Positions 43,561 through 55,030 of a stretch of 64,000 nucleotides of DNA are shown here, piece by piece; position 1 is the first letter of the stretch, and the number at the start of each line of letters is the position of its first letter. Source of the stretch: Sistotremastrum niveocremeum HHB9708 (Eukaryota; Basidiomycota; Agaricomycetes; Sistotremastrales; Sistotremastraceae); the NCBI GenBank assembly GCA_001630475.1, contig KV419398.1, positions 657,825-721,824 of the forward strand. Reading direction: 5' to 3'. Under the pieces are notes generated by a model. The model ran no database searches. It was not told where the DNA came from and saw only the letters and a list, made by a program, of their open reading frames with translations. The translations under genes were made by a program, and so were the position numbers.

Positions 43561-45634
43561 TTGGTCTTGTAATGGTACGGATGCTCATGCACTTCATTGA
43601 CGCGTTTAGTTTTGCATTGAGACAATACCACGCGCTTCGGCGATAGTAATCATTTCTCGTTGGCCGCCACTTTCTCATACGTCACTCTAGATCCCTACGA
43701 GATAGACCTCGCCTCACAATCGTCAGATTCAGGATGTTCTCGTAGGTATGTTCCAGCCTGTTGATATCATTCCCCCGTCCTCCCCGCGCGGGGAATTCGT
43801 CTGGTCTGTAAGTGAAAGGAGCACGCAATATTTGTTGCTCTCTCATTATTTCAGCACTTCTTAGGCCCTTCATTGCGACCCCTGCATGTGGAATATGAAA
43901 ATAGGAGAGTCCCAGATAGCAGACTCATCAAGTCACCAAAAGCTCGATTCAAGACGGTCTCTTCTGGTTCCTGGAGATATCATTCAAGATCAGCTTCTCA
44001 ATTTTCTTATACAGCAGTGTGCTGAACCGGAATAGTCCAAATAGAATGCGATCTGCAATCCGCCCCCAACCTCCCACAGTTTTCAATTTGGTAGTTGTTG
44101 TCAATTTGTCATCACCGTATTCAGAACTAGAGATGAACGACTGATTTGTACAAATAAATACATGTACTGTACGGCATCGGTCCTTCGGACGATTTTTGTA
44201 TTTGGGCCCTATTGTAGAGCAGCCGTACCTCAAATTCAAGAATAAATTTCATGTGGATATGACACAGCACGAAACGGATCTACTTTGAATTTATCAGATT
44301 TTACTGACCTTTTGTGCTCGAGGAATCGACCAAAGAACTCAAGCAGTCAGCGTGGGAAAATCCCTACTCGTTCGGACGCCCCGCCTAGAGCCCGGTTTCG
44401 CAGCCCAGCGCACCATCGCCTCTTTGTTGAATATGGCCTATTTATTGCTTTTCATAGCATGAAATGATGATATAGACTACCATACACAGGCAGACATCAC
44501 AAAAAAAGAAAAGCGTATCTTTGTAGAAGCATACGGATAGCATAGAAAACATATGTTTTTCGCATACAAGTAACCGATTTCTTATCACGAAATGCAACAT
44601 TTCCGACCAGTTAAATCAAATAAATGTGGAATAATGCCAGTTTAATCCTGCCAAAAGGGACGCAGAAGCTCGCTTACTCCAATAATTGCCTTATTTGGTG
44701 TTTATAATGAGAGATGAAATCATAAAATATATATTATTCCATGCTAGGCTACGCACTACATCCTATCGTTATTGGTGCTACTGCGCGGGCACTCCTAGCG
44801 GTCTTCGTATTCGAGCGTCATACCGGTACTGCACACTTCTCCGTGGCACCCCCGCCCTGTTCCAAGGGGCCCGACTAAGCAAGCGACCGAGGGCTCAACT
44901 ATAGGTGAGAACTGCCGTATCCTTCCACACTACTCTCCAAGATCCGTTTGATACCTGTGTCGCCTCCATACCACGGATTTGGTGCCTTAGAGAGGAGATG
45001 CCGTGGGTATTATTTTTACCGCTTGCCTGATGGAATGGAACGAAAGGTGGAGCCCAGGGCGAGATACTAGAGGCAGCGGAGATCCACAGAGAAGACAAAC
45101 TGGGACAGTCTGGCACAGAGAGAGACAGAGAGAGCTCGAGTCGAGGCGCTGAGACATACCGGTACCATGAGAGTGACGAGACACCGACCAGGGTGGCGGA
45201 GACGTTGAATGAGACGGTGACCAGGTAGCGAAACTTGAACTTGAGTGAGGACCCAAGACTCTGATGATATCGATGAGAGTGATGCAGCTTAATGCGGAGG
45301 GAGGGGAAGACTCAGCGAGTTGCGTGAGGAGAGGATGACGGGCTGATGAGGGTTAAGGAAAGAGAGAAGTTGATGCTCCGACGCCAAGTTCAACTTGCTT
45401 TGCTCAGGCATTTTTGGTTGAAGAAAGAATTTGGTGATGCAAAAAGTGTGAATTTAATTTCTTCAATCTTGGATGATGACACATCTTCGGCTAAGTCTCC
45501 TTTACGCCGTTCGAAAAGTGCTGGGGGGTTCGGAACCCTGAATTATGCCAGATCTAATAGAAAACAAAGCATTTCGCTCAGACAAATGATCTCAAATGCA
45601 CTTCATGGGTTTCTTTTTCTGGGATGTCTGGCCG
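43561..45634. other. Spacer between blocks U2 and U3, no supported gene
   Basis: The stretch is A/T-rich in the middle (about 44200-44720). The ORF at 45346-45690 (MRVKEREKLMLRRQVQLALL) is uninterrupted for 114 codons, but its 3' end enters the repeat U3 and no splice partner was found, so it is not called. Nothing else was recognised. Confidence 0.4.
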
Positions 45635-48600
45635 TGTACTTGAGTCTCGTTGGTGCATCAATGACAGCATCATTCCAATCAAAGCTTTAAACCGGTCAAC
45701 ATCAAGTAATTTAGCAAAATAAAATGAGAGACAGACGAGAATCCCAACTTCCCTCACCTAGTAGCCACTACCCCGACCTATAGAAGGCCGAGCGTCACCC
45801 CGAGGGATGAGATGGCCAGTTCGGCGTGTTCAAGGAGAAGTCACGACTCGTCCACCGCCGGGCGGTCTCACCGGGCCGTCCAACCGACCATATACCACTG
45901 CACTCATAGAGAGTGCTTGAATGAGTTGAACCTGGGTCGCGACATCCAGTTACTCAGCCCCGTGGCATACAGCGATCTTCCAACCAAGCTACCTCGCCCG
46001 ACGTTATCCTATCGGTATGAAGGTGCGCTATAAGCACTTTCTTCTCCCCTTGTAGTTTCCCTTGTGAGCGGCGGTGCATTCCGAGTCTCCGTTTCCGATA
46101 GACGTTTCTGTGCTACACAGAGATAGCTCTGTAGAAAATAATCGTGCTTAATAATGAACTGGATAAGCCATTTTTCGTGGCAAATTTAATACTAAGAGGA
46201 TTATCTTACATAATTTATGTGTCCCTTTCTTCACCCTTTGCTGAGAGGCAGTCCCCACCCGATGTGTCGAAGCAGGATTACTTGCTAATTCACTATTTCG
46301 CTTTCGATCCTGAGATTGGCTCCTGAGATAGACTGAGTTCTGTTAAACACAGGAAAAGAAGAAGTTATCGCGCACCATTCTGTCACATCGTCCAGTGTTG
46401 TCGAGCCTGGTGTTAACATTATTTTCGAGAGGCCTTTCCCAACGGCGACATAAAAGCATAACAAGACCAGAACGGCATGGGAGCCTCCTGGATAAACTGC
46501 TTTCAATGCTGCCATTCTTCAACAGGCCATGAGCCATTCGTTCGAGTGATATGATGGACCCGAGACTGACTTGACCTGCAATACGTCCACTGAAATCGAA
46601 ATTCACAGCTTTGGACATCAAGTCGTCAAGAAATGCAATGACACTGGAATAAACGGACAAATTGTTATTCAAAGCGAATATTTCGGAGAAGGGATCCGTC
46701 GCACCAAGACTCCAAGTTAGCATCACATCTCTGATACCACCTCCGGAGAAGGTTCCTCTTGCATCGAGAAAGGATTCATCGCAGTCCGCAAGCTAAGACT
46801 CAGATACCATCAGAAAGCTCAGCGTGTCCGATGTTGAACTAGAAGTAGCCATCTTCCTCTCAATGGGTCCGTTGTAGCCATGTGCCATTGATCGTGGGCC
46901 GCTGATAATACTTCAAGCGAAAAAAGGGGGAGTGAACGACGGACGCAGGTAAATCAGAATCCGTCATCCTGGGGATTACGAATCTCGAAATCGATAACTT
47001 GATTATTCAAGCGCACCTGCTCTCGGAATGGGACGTGAGTGAATATTTTCGAGAGATGAGGCAAAACCCGAGAGTTCGTGGTCTTCACCGAAGACGATTG
47101 ACGGTGACCATCCTTTGGCTTTGCATACTCTGACACTACCCGAAGAAGCAGGCAATCCAGAAGAGCTCTCAAAACATTTAGGAACTCCTGGGTATGTCTA
47201 TCACATACGTGAAGACACTCAAATGCGATTAGTAGTAGTCGTCGAAGCGTCCTGGCTTGATCACCCTTCGCCTCGAGATCTCACTCAAGTTGACCTCCAG
47301 TACCCCTCAAAACCGTTATTTTGAGGGCTCGAAACACAGACATCGTTGGCATGGAACATGGTCAAAATAACTTCAAGTTGGCGATCCTATGGGCTCGACA
47401 CGGGAGACAATTGTCACTGGCTTGGGTGCGTACCACGTTCTAGTATCTGATAGTGTCAGAATTGATGCATTGAACAGAACGATATTCGTCCGCTGACCGT
47501 TCCCTATCCGTTCAATCTTGTCGCTCATGGATTACACGCCGATATCCGTTCAAGAATTTTCAGGGCTCTTTCGCTCGCTAAATACCTCAAATATCCTCTC
47601 CGTCATTTCGGCATGGAAGAATGTCATATCTCTGTGTTTTTCATTGCATCTCTTGATTCTCCCAGATGCTCACAGTGCGATCAGGAACATTCGATCCTCT
47701 TTCAAATTGGTCTCGTCTTTCACACTATTCCAGCCCTTGTCTGCTGAATAACCTCTTCGTCTAATCTAGCAAGTCATGCTCTGCCGACATCGCATGAATG
47801 TCGTTGCACGCGACTCGGACGGCCAAGGGAAGATCACCTGTACCATACGTACTAGCATATGCTTTCCTGAGTTGTCGATCAGATCTACGCGCTCTTACCA
47901 TGGCACAAGCAGCCGATCTTGTTACCAGTCCTCCCGGGTCTCAAGGGTTGTCTGAACAGGAAGCCTCCACAATTGAAAAATATTGAATACAGCAGGAACC
48001 AGTCAAATTGAAATCCGAACTTGCCCATTCCAAAGAGTGGAGGTATTCACTGCTAACGAACCGAAGTCTTATCAGTTTGAGCTTTTTAATAATCCAGGTA
48101 TTTCTTCGGAGAACACGAGTGGTCGACCTCTCAACGGCGATATCGAGTAGTGGATGCTCGAAAAACACGTGCACCCAAATTCATCCTCAAAACCGCTTGA
48201 ACCTCTAGACGCTGACCTCGACACTTTTTTCATCAACGCCTGCATCGCGGCTTGCAGATTCTCTTATCTCCTGCTCCCAGATTCTCCTCTATCTCTTTTT
48301 CAAGCTTGCAGTACTTCGCTCTTCTGCGTCGCTCTGCTGACTGGGAGCTCTGTCGCTATTCGTTATACAATCAGCGGGATTCTTGGTTTCTGACTCTGGC
48401 AACGATAATATTCTCCTGTGAACCATCATCGGTCCTCTGCGTCCACGGGCACCCGAAACTCTATGATCAATGAAATCACTCAGAAAGCTCCCTTCATTGC
48501 CGTAATTTCTTGATAGGGATAGGGATGACGAGGCCAACCTTTGGGATTCAATGGGAAGCAAGGCGTGCTTGTTTTTGGCAGTTCAAGGCTACAAATTCTC
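45635..48600. repeat. Decayed duplicated block U3 (with SINE copy F)
   Basis: This is the second long copy of the unit described for U2, about 5.1 kb away in direct orientation, diverged by many substitutions and indels. Its best-preserved reading frames are minus 46954-47172 and 46343-46726, and plus 48154-48393 (LEPLDADLDTFFINACIAAC). Frames are broken relative to U2, so both units are relics. Confidence 0.7.
45714..46053 (-). repeat. tRNA-derived SINE, copy F (subfamily 2)
   Basis: This is a complete minus-strand copy, very similar to copy B. It includes CCACTACCCCGACCTATAGA and the B-box complement TGAGTTGAACC, with 5' end CTTTCTTCTCCCCTTGT. Confidence 0.82.
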
Positions 48601-49360
48601 ATTCACTTCATCTAGGCGGTCTCATTTTCGAGATATATGTATCAATGGTTTTGGTCAAACAAATATGAATAGAAACTTGATAGTTGCAGACGCAGCTGAT
48701 TTGACTGCATGTACTACAAGTAGCACCTCTTTGGGCCGAGTTCGAAAAAATGACAATTACCTTTCTCGGCAATACCTGGAGCTATTTTTGCGATCTTTCG
48801 TCCTCGATTCCAGATTCTAACCCGATTAGGTAGTCCGATCATGAAGCTGTTCCGATGGACGGCATCAAATTGACCCTGATCTAACCGAGTTTAGCGAATT
48901 TTAAGCGAGCCGGCCGGAAAGTCATCTCTCATTACAACGCTAGAGCTTGAGTTCGAGAGAGTGGACTAGTGGACTGCTCCGGAATTGTAATCGCGGTCAT
49001 GGACGCTTTTTCGTCCAATGTGGAAGGCAGAGGCGCCTCAGGAGTCGGAACCGCAGATCTCCTAAATAATTGGCATTTATTTGACGCCGTGATGTCTGCG
49101 GTTTTGGACCTAGATCGAAGCATCTCACATCTGTAGTGGATAAGATTCGTGCTTCGCGATACTTTGGCCTAAAATTGGTTCTAAACCCTCGAACGGCAGA
49201 AAATTGAACAAGTTCGGGTTCGAACTTCGTACCCCGCAAAATCGAGGAATGGAACCATTTGGCGCCCAACTGTCGTTCACCTCCTTCATCCCCCCACCCA
49301 CATCATCCCTACCTCGACAACGTTCGAGCACATCATCCACCTACCTAGCACTATCATTCC
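48601..49360. other. Upstream region of unknown paralogue 2
   Basis: It carries the conserved upstream block at 48815-48920 and a C/T-rich leader close to the start codon. No gene was seen. Confidence 0.45.
48815..48920 (+). promoter_or_regulatory. Upstream block conserved between the two unknown paralogues (copy 2)
   Basis: The landmarks match those at 31490-31640, in the same order and at a comparable distance (about 440-545 bp) from the start codon. It is slightly shorter than copy 1. Confidence 0.5.
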
Positions 49361-52070
49361 ATGCCTTCCAGCGCAGCCTCCGCAGGTCCAAGTACCAGTG
49401 GTAAGCTTCGCTGATATAAATCACTCTCTTGAATCTTGCTAAGGCGTGTCCTAGGAACGAACGACAATTTTTTGTCAAAGCAGACGCGGGGAGCAGATGA
49501 AGTAGAAGACGAGGACACTCTGGGATGGGTTCCAGAAGACTGGGACGCTGGTCGACACGTCGAGGCGTCCTTCCTCCTAGAGTTCGCAACGCGAAGCATC
49601 AGGTCCGGCTCCCTCGATATGTTTTCTGTCACCGCGAAGATCGTGAACAGGATAGCCCGAAATCCTCTCGCCCAAACCCCCGACACACTGGACATTATGG
49701 GAAGAGTTGCGGAGAGTCTTCGATTGGGCGTCTGCGAGGGAACCGTGCCTCTGGGTGCTCTGCCTCAGGTTAAGATTGTCATTAGGAACGTCACTGCCAA
49801 CATGGTCTCGAGAGTCGTCACGGAGCACGATGAGAAGCTAGTAAAAGATGCGGTTATGTTGATGTCGTGTCTGGCAGTGGACCTAGGCGAAGTAGGTGCT
49901 GCGCTGACGCTACTGAGTGACCTGTTGAGTCCATTTCCTCTAACTGAATTTGCATCTCAACGTTCACTATTTTCCTCAGCATGCACCTCAAAATCTTTCC
50001 AATGGCGGATATGTTAAGATTGAAACTTTTTACTACCCTCTTCGACGCCTTGATGGTATGGCGGTTGCGCCCAGGCGAATCACATGTCGCGACGGCAATC
50101 AACCAGTTTCTCTTTCAAATTCTCGTAAACTGCGCCAGTGCTTTGGACTTAGGGACGGCCCAGAGATGCGTTGAGAGAATGCTGTTCCGGTGTTCCAAAC
50201 CCCCATATATGCTCACTGGCGGAGCTATGCTCCGAGAAACCTTTTCGACCATTCAGGTCCTACATCAAGAAAGCGATCCTCGGGCTTTCTCTCTGCTTGA
50301 ACGAGTTCTCATCAGCGCGGAGAAAATGGTGGCCGACGCAAACTGGGACTTTGCCAGCCCTGAACTATCACCAGTCTGGAAATTGGCGCTACACTGCGGC
50401 GCACGGATCCTTACAGAGACTTTCCCAGTACTACCGCCAAATTGCCAAGGGGTCATCACTCCCGAGAAGTTGGTTCAACACTGTGGTTTATGCACGGATG
50501 CGCTGCTCGGCCGAGCTAAGAGAGAACACGGTGTACGTTGCCATCGAATTGTTCTACCTTTACTCTACTTAATTTGGCACAGCTCTCTGCGAACGATATT
50601 GCTCGCATCAAGCATTGGTCTGCGCAAGTGGGGAAGTTGTGGAATTGGTATATGGTCGTCCCTGACGAGGAACGAGCAAAGATAATCTTAGGTCATTATC
50701 ACAAGAAACTTTGCCTGGGGATGGGATGGGAGATGCCTGCGGTGCACCACCACGGTTATCGAGATTTGTCTCAGGGAGCCCTTCCGACGCTGCCTATCAA
50801 AACGCCGACCCCAACCCCCACGATACCCCCACCTTCCACTACTAGTATTCCCCACGCTATTCCCTCAGACAATCATCCTCCATCATTCACCGCACCTCGT
50901 GCACCCCTCTCGAGTAAGACCAGAATCTCGAGGCCGAGTACTTTGAGCGCCGTGGCTGAAGTCGACACCTTGGATGAACAACTTGAGAAACAGCTTGAAA
51001 TGAGAAATCCCGCCCCTGTACCAGCCACGGTCCACCCATCGAGTGCCATTCCTCGTTTACAACCAGGCTCTTCCGCAGCAGTCCCGTCCACACCGACTTT
51101 CGATACGAAAAGGCCAGACGCCGGAGTCCTCTTACCTCTGTCAAGAAATACGCAAGCACCATTGAGGTGTGCATCGCCACCTCCCGAGATCAAGACTCCC
51201 CCTTTTGCATACAGGGGGATGCATACTCCACATAAGCCTGGAGGAAAACCAGGACATGGTAACCCTAGTAGCTCGAAGAGGAAAGATATGGAGTCAGCGG
51301 CTGACAAGGAAAATGCGAATGCTAATAAACGGGCCCGCTATAATACGACTTCCCCGACTCCGACAAAGAAAACTTCTCGTCAACGAGTCGCACCTCCGAA
51401 ACCAACTCCCGCTCTTCATGCAGCTATCGCTGGCCCGAGTCAGCCAACAGGGTCGACTTCAATCACTCATCCGGTGCTGCCGCATCACATACCTTCCCTC
51501 CTGCCACTTCGTACCGCGTCGCAGCCTGCCATTTCGCTGCAGGGCTATGGAACTTTCGCTTTTGCGAACCCTGGGCAGCTGCACGAGACGGACTATAGGA
51601 GTGATTCATCGTCTGGGCCTTCTCCTCGACTTCCGCGTCCATTAAGCTTCAGTCCTCATATGAGTCCCAACCAGCCCGGTATCGATCTGGATGCCATGCG
51701 CTCGCCTGGCCACCGTCTCGGGGATGGGTTTGCAATTCGATACCAGCCGCCAGCAGTGTCCTGGGACCCAGAAACCATTGCTCGGATGAGTTCTCAGGAT
51801 TTTCTACCCACGGAACCGCAGGGAGGACTTGGGAGCACGCAACACGTCAGTGAAGATCACGATGCCCAGGCTGGGCCCTCGAACAGGACGTCGCAGTTAA
51901 CGAAGGACCCCGCTGCGGCCAACGTGGAGAACCTTCCAGAGGCGACGAGAATTACAGCAGAGGCTGCCCCTATGAAGGTTTTAAGTGAGCAGCTCATACA
52001 TCCGCCGTTACTGCCGCGTGCCGACGCCGTGCCGTGTGTGGCATCCAAAGTACCTGTCACACTTTTATAA
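49361..52070 (+). CDS. Unknown-function paralogue 2 (849 aa, helical core plus long disordered tail)
   Basis: Four exons: 49361-49400, 49455-49923, 49980-50532 and 50583-52070. Introns are 54, 56 and 50 nt at the same positions and phases as in the gene at 32035, again with a GTTGAG donor for intron 2. Exon lengths sum to 850 codons. The core aligns with paralogue 1 throughout: WDAGRHVEASFLLEF, MADMLRLKLF, WDFASPELSPVWKLAL, HCGARILTETFPVLP, CGLCTDALLGRAKREHG and IKHWSAQVGKLWNWYMVV. The tail of about 450 residues is unlike that of paralogue 1. It is Pro/Ser/Thr-rich, with basic clusters SSKRKD and NANKRAR that could form a bipartite nuclear signal, and short motifs such as RLPRPLSFSPH. No known domain is seen. 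A nuclear scaffold or regulator is conceivable but unproven. Confidence 0.82.
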
Positions 52071-53559
52071 TATCTATCTATTGTCATCTTAAGTGTCCAT
52101 ATACGGACATAATCTAAGTACATCTTCATTGTCGTCAGATCCCCGAGATTAATTGCGATCACCGCCATGATCCAGATCATCCTCTCGACAACAACTCCAA
52201 CAGTGTGGTGACTTCGCCATCCATGCACTGGGTTAACTTTAAGGATGGTGGCTACCAGTAGACCATGAACGTAGAGCGCTTTTCAAATGTATCTATAAAC
52301 CATTCCCGAGTCGCGACGATGCAAGCCGGAGTAGGGGAACTACGCGACCAATGTGCGATAGCAGCGATACTAGAAAAGTCTTGTCTGTGGTTCGCCCGAA
52401 GCATCGCGCATAATACGAGACTCAGAGAGTTGCGGTCAGAGTTGCGGTCAGAGAAGAACCCTTCAGGGAGAAGATACTGTAGACGCTTCTGATAGGTCCA
52501 TCTGCTCTACATGGTCGGCTGTAGAACGGTTTCATTTCGAACTTGGAGGGGAAGGCAGACAACATTAACAGAGACAACTTGCGCCATTGAGAGGAATGCG
52601 TGACATACGATGCGATGCCCGGTGTGTTCACACAATTCTTCCATTGCTCGATCAGGTCTTGAGCGGTATCCCTGTATATTTTGACGGAGGACTAATTTAC
52701 AGATTGGATGCTGTCGGGTCTGGATTTGTTCTTGACTGGCTGACTGACAAAGCAAACGAAGCGCGGGCTTCACTCAAGTTGAATAGAGTCACAACACCCA
52801 ATACTTTACTCTGGGGGGATTAAGAATACAATCATTCATGCTTGTACTTGAAGAATGATTTTGAGATTCTTGCGGTGCACTGGCGGCTAAACGTAACAAG
52901 TGTTTTGGGTATCTCATCGAGACATCGCCGCTTTCCATCGACAGGAGTTTGCGGATCCGGGTGGCGAGACTGCTCACGAAGACTAATCACGAAGAAGGTC
53001 TTGAAGTCGAACAAGCATGAACCGCCGATCCTGAGTTTTCGTCGAGAAGCTCGTTTCAAGTTGATGTAAACGCGTGTCATGCAGACTCCAGGCAGTCTGA
53101 GACGATTTCAGACGGATCCTCCAAGGCGCCAGACGCCAATATATGTCAAGACTTTGAAGGGGACAGAGGACTCACGTGTTCCCTAGAAGTGGATCTTTAG
53201 GATAGCAAGGTTGAAGAGGCTTAATATCTTCTCTCAATTGAAACCAGATTGCGACAGGTAATGGCACACCTTCAAGATCGAGAACCCAGCAACCGTGGGT
53301 TCAGGGAGCGCAGGCGAGACAGCAGGGAATGGGCGAGAGGCTTGGAAAGGTTGTGCATTGCGTATCCGGGAAGCCTAGCGGACTTGCATTCAGGTGTGAA
53401 TCGGATGAAAGAGAAAGAACGCAAGACTCACCAATAAGGTCAACGCCACGATCCAAGATCGCTGAAGATCGCGGAAGAGTCAGGAAGAGAAGTCAGAGAT
53501 CTGAATACTATCGATAGAACAGGATTGCATGGCTTTAATCCCACAATACCACCGAGTCC
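52071..53559. other. Intergenic, no supported gene
   Basis: It contains the 3' UTR of paralogue 2 and unassigned sequence. A small direct repeat (TTGCGGTCAGAG twice) lies at about 52431-52455. ORFs on both strands are short and lack splice-supported continuation. Confidence 0.4.
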
Positions 53560-55030
53560 GCACGAGTCAAGACCTCTTCGAGCTTCAAATTCAACTTCGA
53601 CAGCTCCAGCACTGGATCATAATGGGTTTTGAACGAGGAAGGAGATGAAAGACAGTGCAGTGGCGTCAGCGTCGTCAACAAGGAGCGGAAAGAGTGACAC
53701 ACCAAAGGGTGGGAGTGCTATGGATGGAGTGACGTTGACGCAGGTTCTCCTAGGAATGAACGTGAGGGAGATCGAGAATCAAGAGACTTCGAAATCAGAG
53801 ACGTACCAAAGAAGAGTGCAGGTCCCAGACTCAGGCGGAAAAATGTAGACGGAGGCCCTTTAGTCGATCCTTATGATGACGATGCGGACGATGAGTATGG
53901 TGCACCACGACCCGGGAATGGCTCTCCCAAAGGACTGCCTGCAGACGCGGCACCTGCTCCAGGAAATGGGGCACCTGCGGGTGCGAGCCCTCAAGGGCGC
54001 ACTGGAAGAAGAGATGAGGTATATTTGGATCTTAAGATGAAATTCGAATCATACCTCCATGGAACGGGGATTCTGACACGCTGGTGCCATGGATCCTTAC
54101 GGTTAATTCTCTGGGAACAAGATCAGCATTGATCGTCGCTGAATTAGGGACACACGTACCGTATCGACTCAACGGAGGTGCTGAGATGTGGTCCTTCGTG
54201 AAGCGGTGAATATGCGTCTTGCCGCAGGGGGCGATTGGGGCACTTCAAGAGATGCGGTATACGCGTACTGTATGGATCGTGATTAGTTGAGCAGAGGGGT
54301 AGGGCGAGGAGCCATACGTGGAACGAGGGCATGCGAAACAGACGCTCAGCGGGTATGATCTTCGGGGAGCAGAACTATTGACACTGCTATTCCAATTAAA
54401 CGACTCGGACATGATCATGGATATCATAAATAGCGCACCTGCTAACTAGACCCGCAATTGGACTTCACAGCTTTGTGGGAGCTTCCACAATTCCAACCAT
54501 CAATTCCAACCATGAGTCAAGTCCCAAGATTGTTTGGTGCGCAAAAATCAAAGGTCTTATCGAAGGCTTGAGGCTCACGTTTCGGCAGGTGAGGCGAACG
54601 AGAGAACAGATAGACCGGCTTATCTAAAGAAAGAGTCATCATTGCCATGTTCTCAGGAACAAGGCAGAGCGCACCTGATAGGCCAATCGCCCAATCTCCT
54701 CAAGCCTCAATGCCCTCGTGATGACTGCAACGTGTCTTCAGGACTGCGTCCGGAAACATGGGGTGCTTGGGCGTGCAAAGATGGGGGCAGGGGCTTTTGC
54801 GATAAGGGTTTTAAAGACGCCAGGGAAGAGGAGAAGACGCTAAAAGTGAGCCAGACATCAGTTGGCGGAGAAGATATGGTAGCGCAAATGCTCAACGACG
54901 AGTTGTATTACTCAAGTTTTCTGACAGGGACGACGTCGGAGCGCAAGTGTCAAACATCGAGATGCAGGACGTCGACGATGAGAGATGATAAACTTGATGG
55001 GGATTACCTAGAGTGTGCCGAAGACGACTG
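53560..55030 (+). mobile_element. Fossil gag-like fragment of an LTR retroelement (Ty3/gypsy-type)
   Basis: Stretches on the plus strand resemble the capsid-type gag domain common in basidiomycete Ty3/gypsy elements, for example the block around WILTVNSLGTRSA and the block around GYDLRGAELLTLLFQLND. A Gly/Pro/Asp-rich region precedes it and a Cys/Gly-rich region follows. The element is broken, with several disruptions. No flanking LTRs, reverse transcriptase or integrase were recognised here. It looks old. Confidence 0.65.

Noticed and set aside
45346-45690. 114-codon plus-strand ORF with a hydrophobic end
   Set aside because: Its 3' end runs into the duplicated block U3, whose U2 counterpart does not encode the same protein; no splicing support.
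9816-46033. Repeated ORF beginning MASSACSRRSHDSS in several places (9816-10037 minus, 40721-40942 plus, 45812-46033 plus)
   Set aside because: It is the antisense translation of the SINE body; identical ORFs track the repeat, not a gene.
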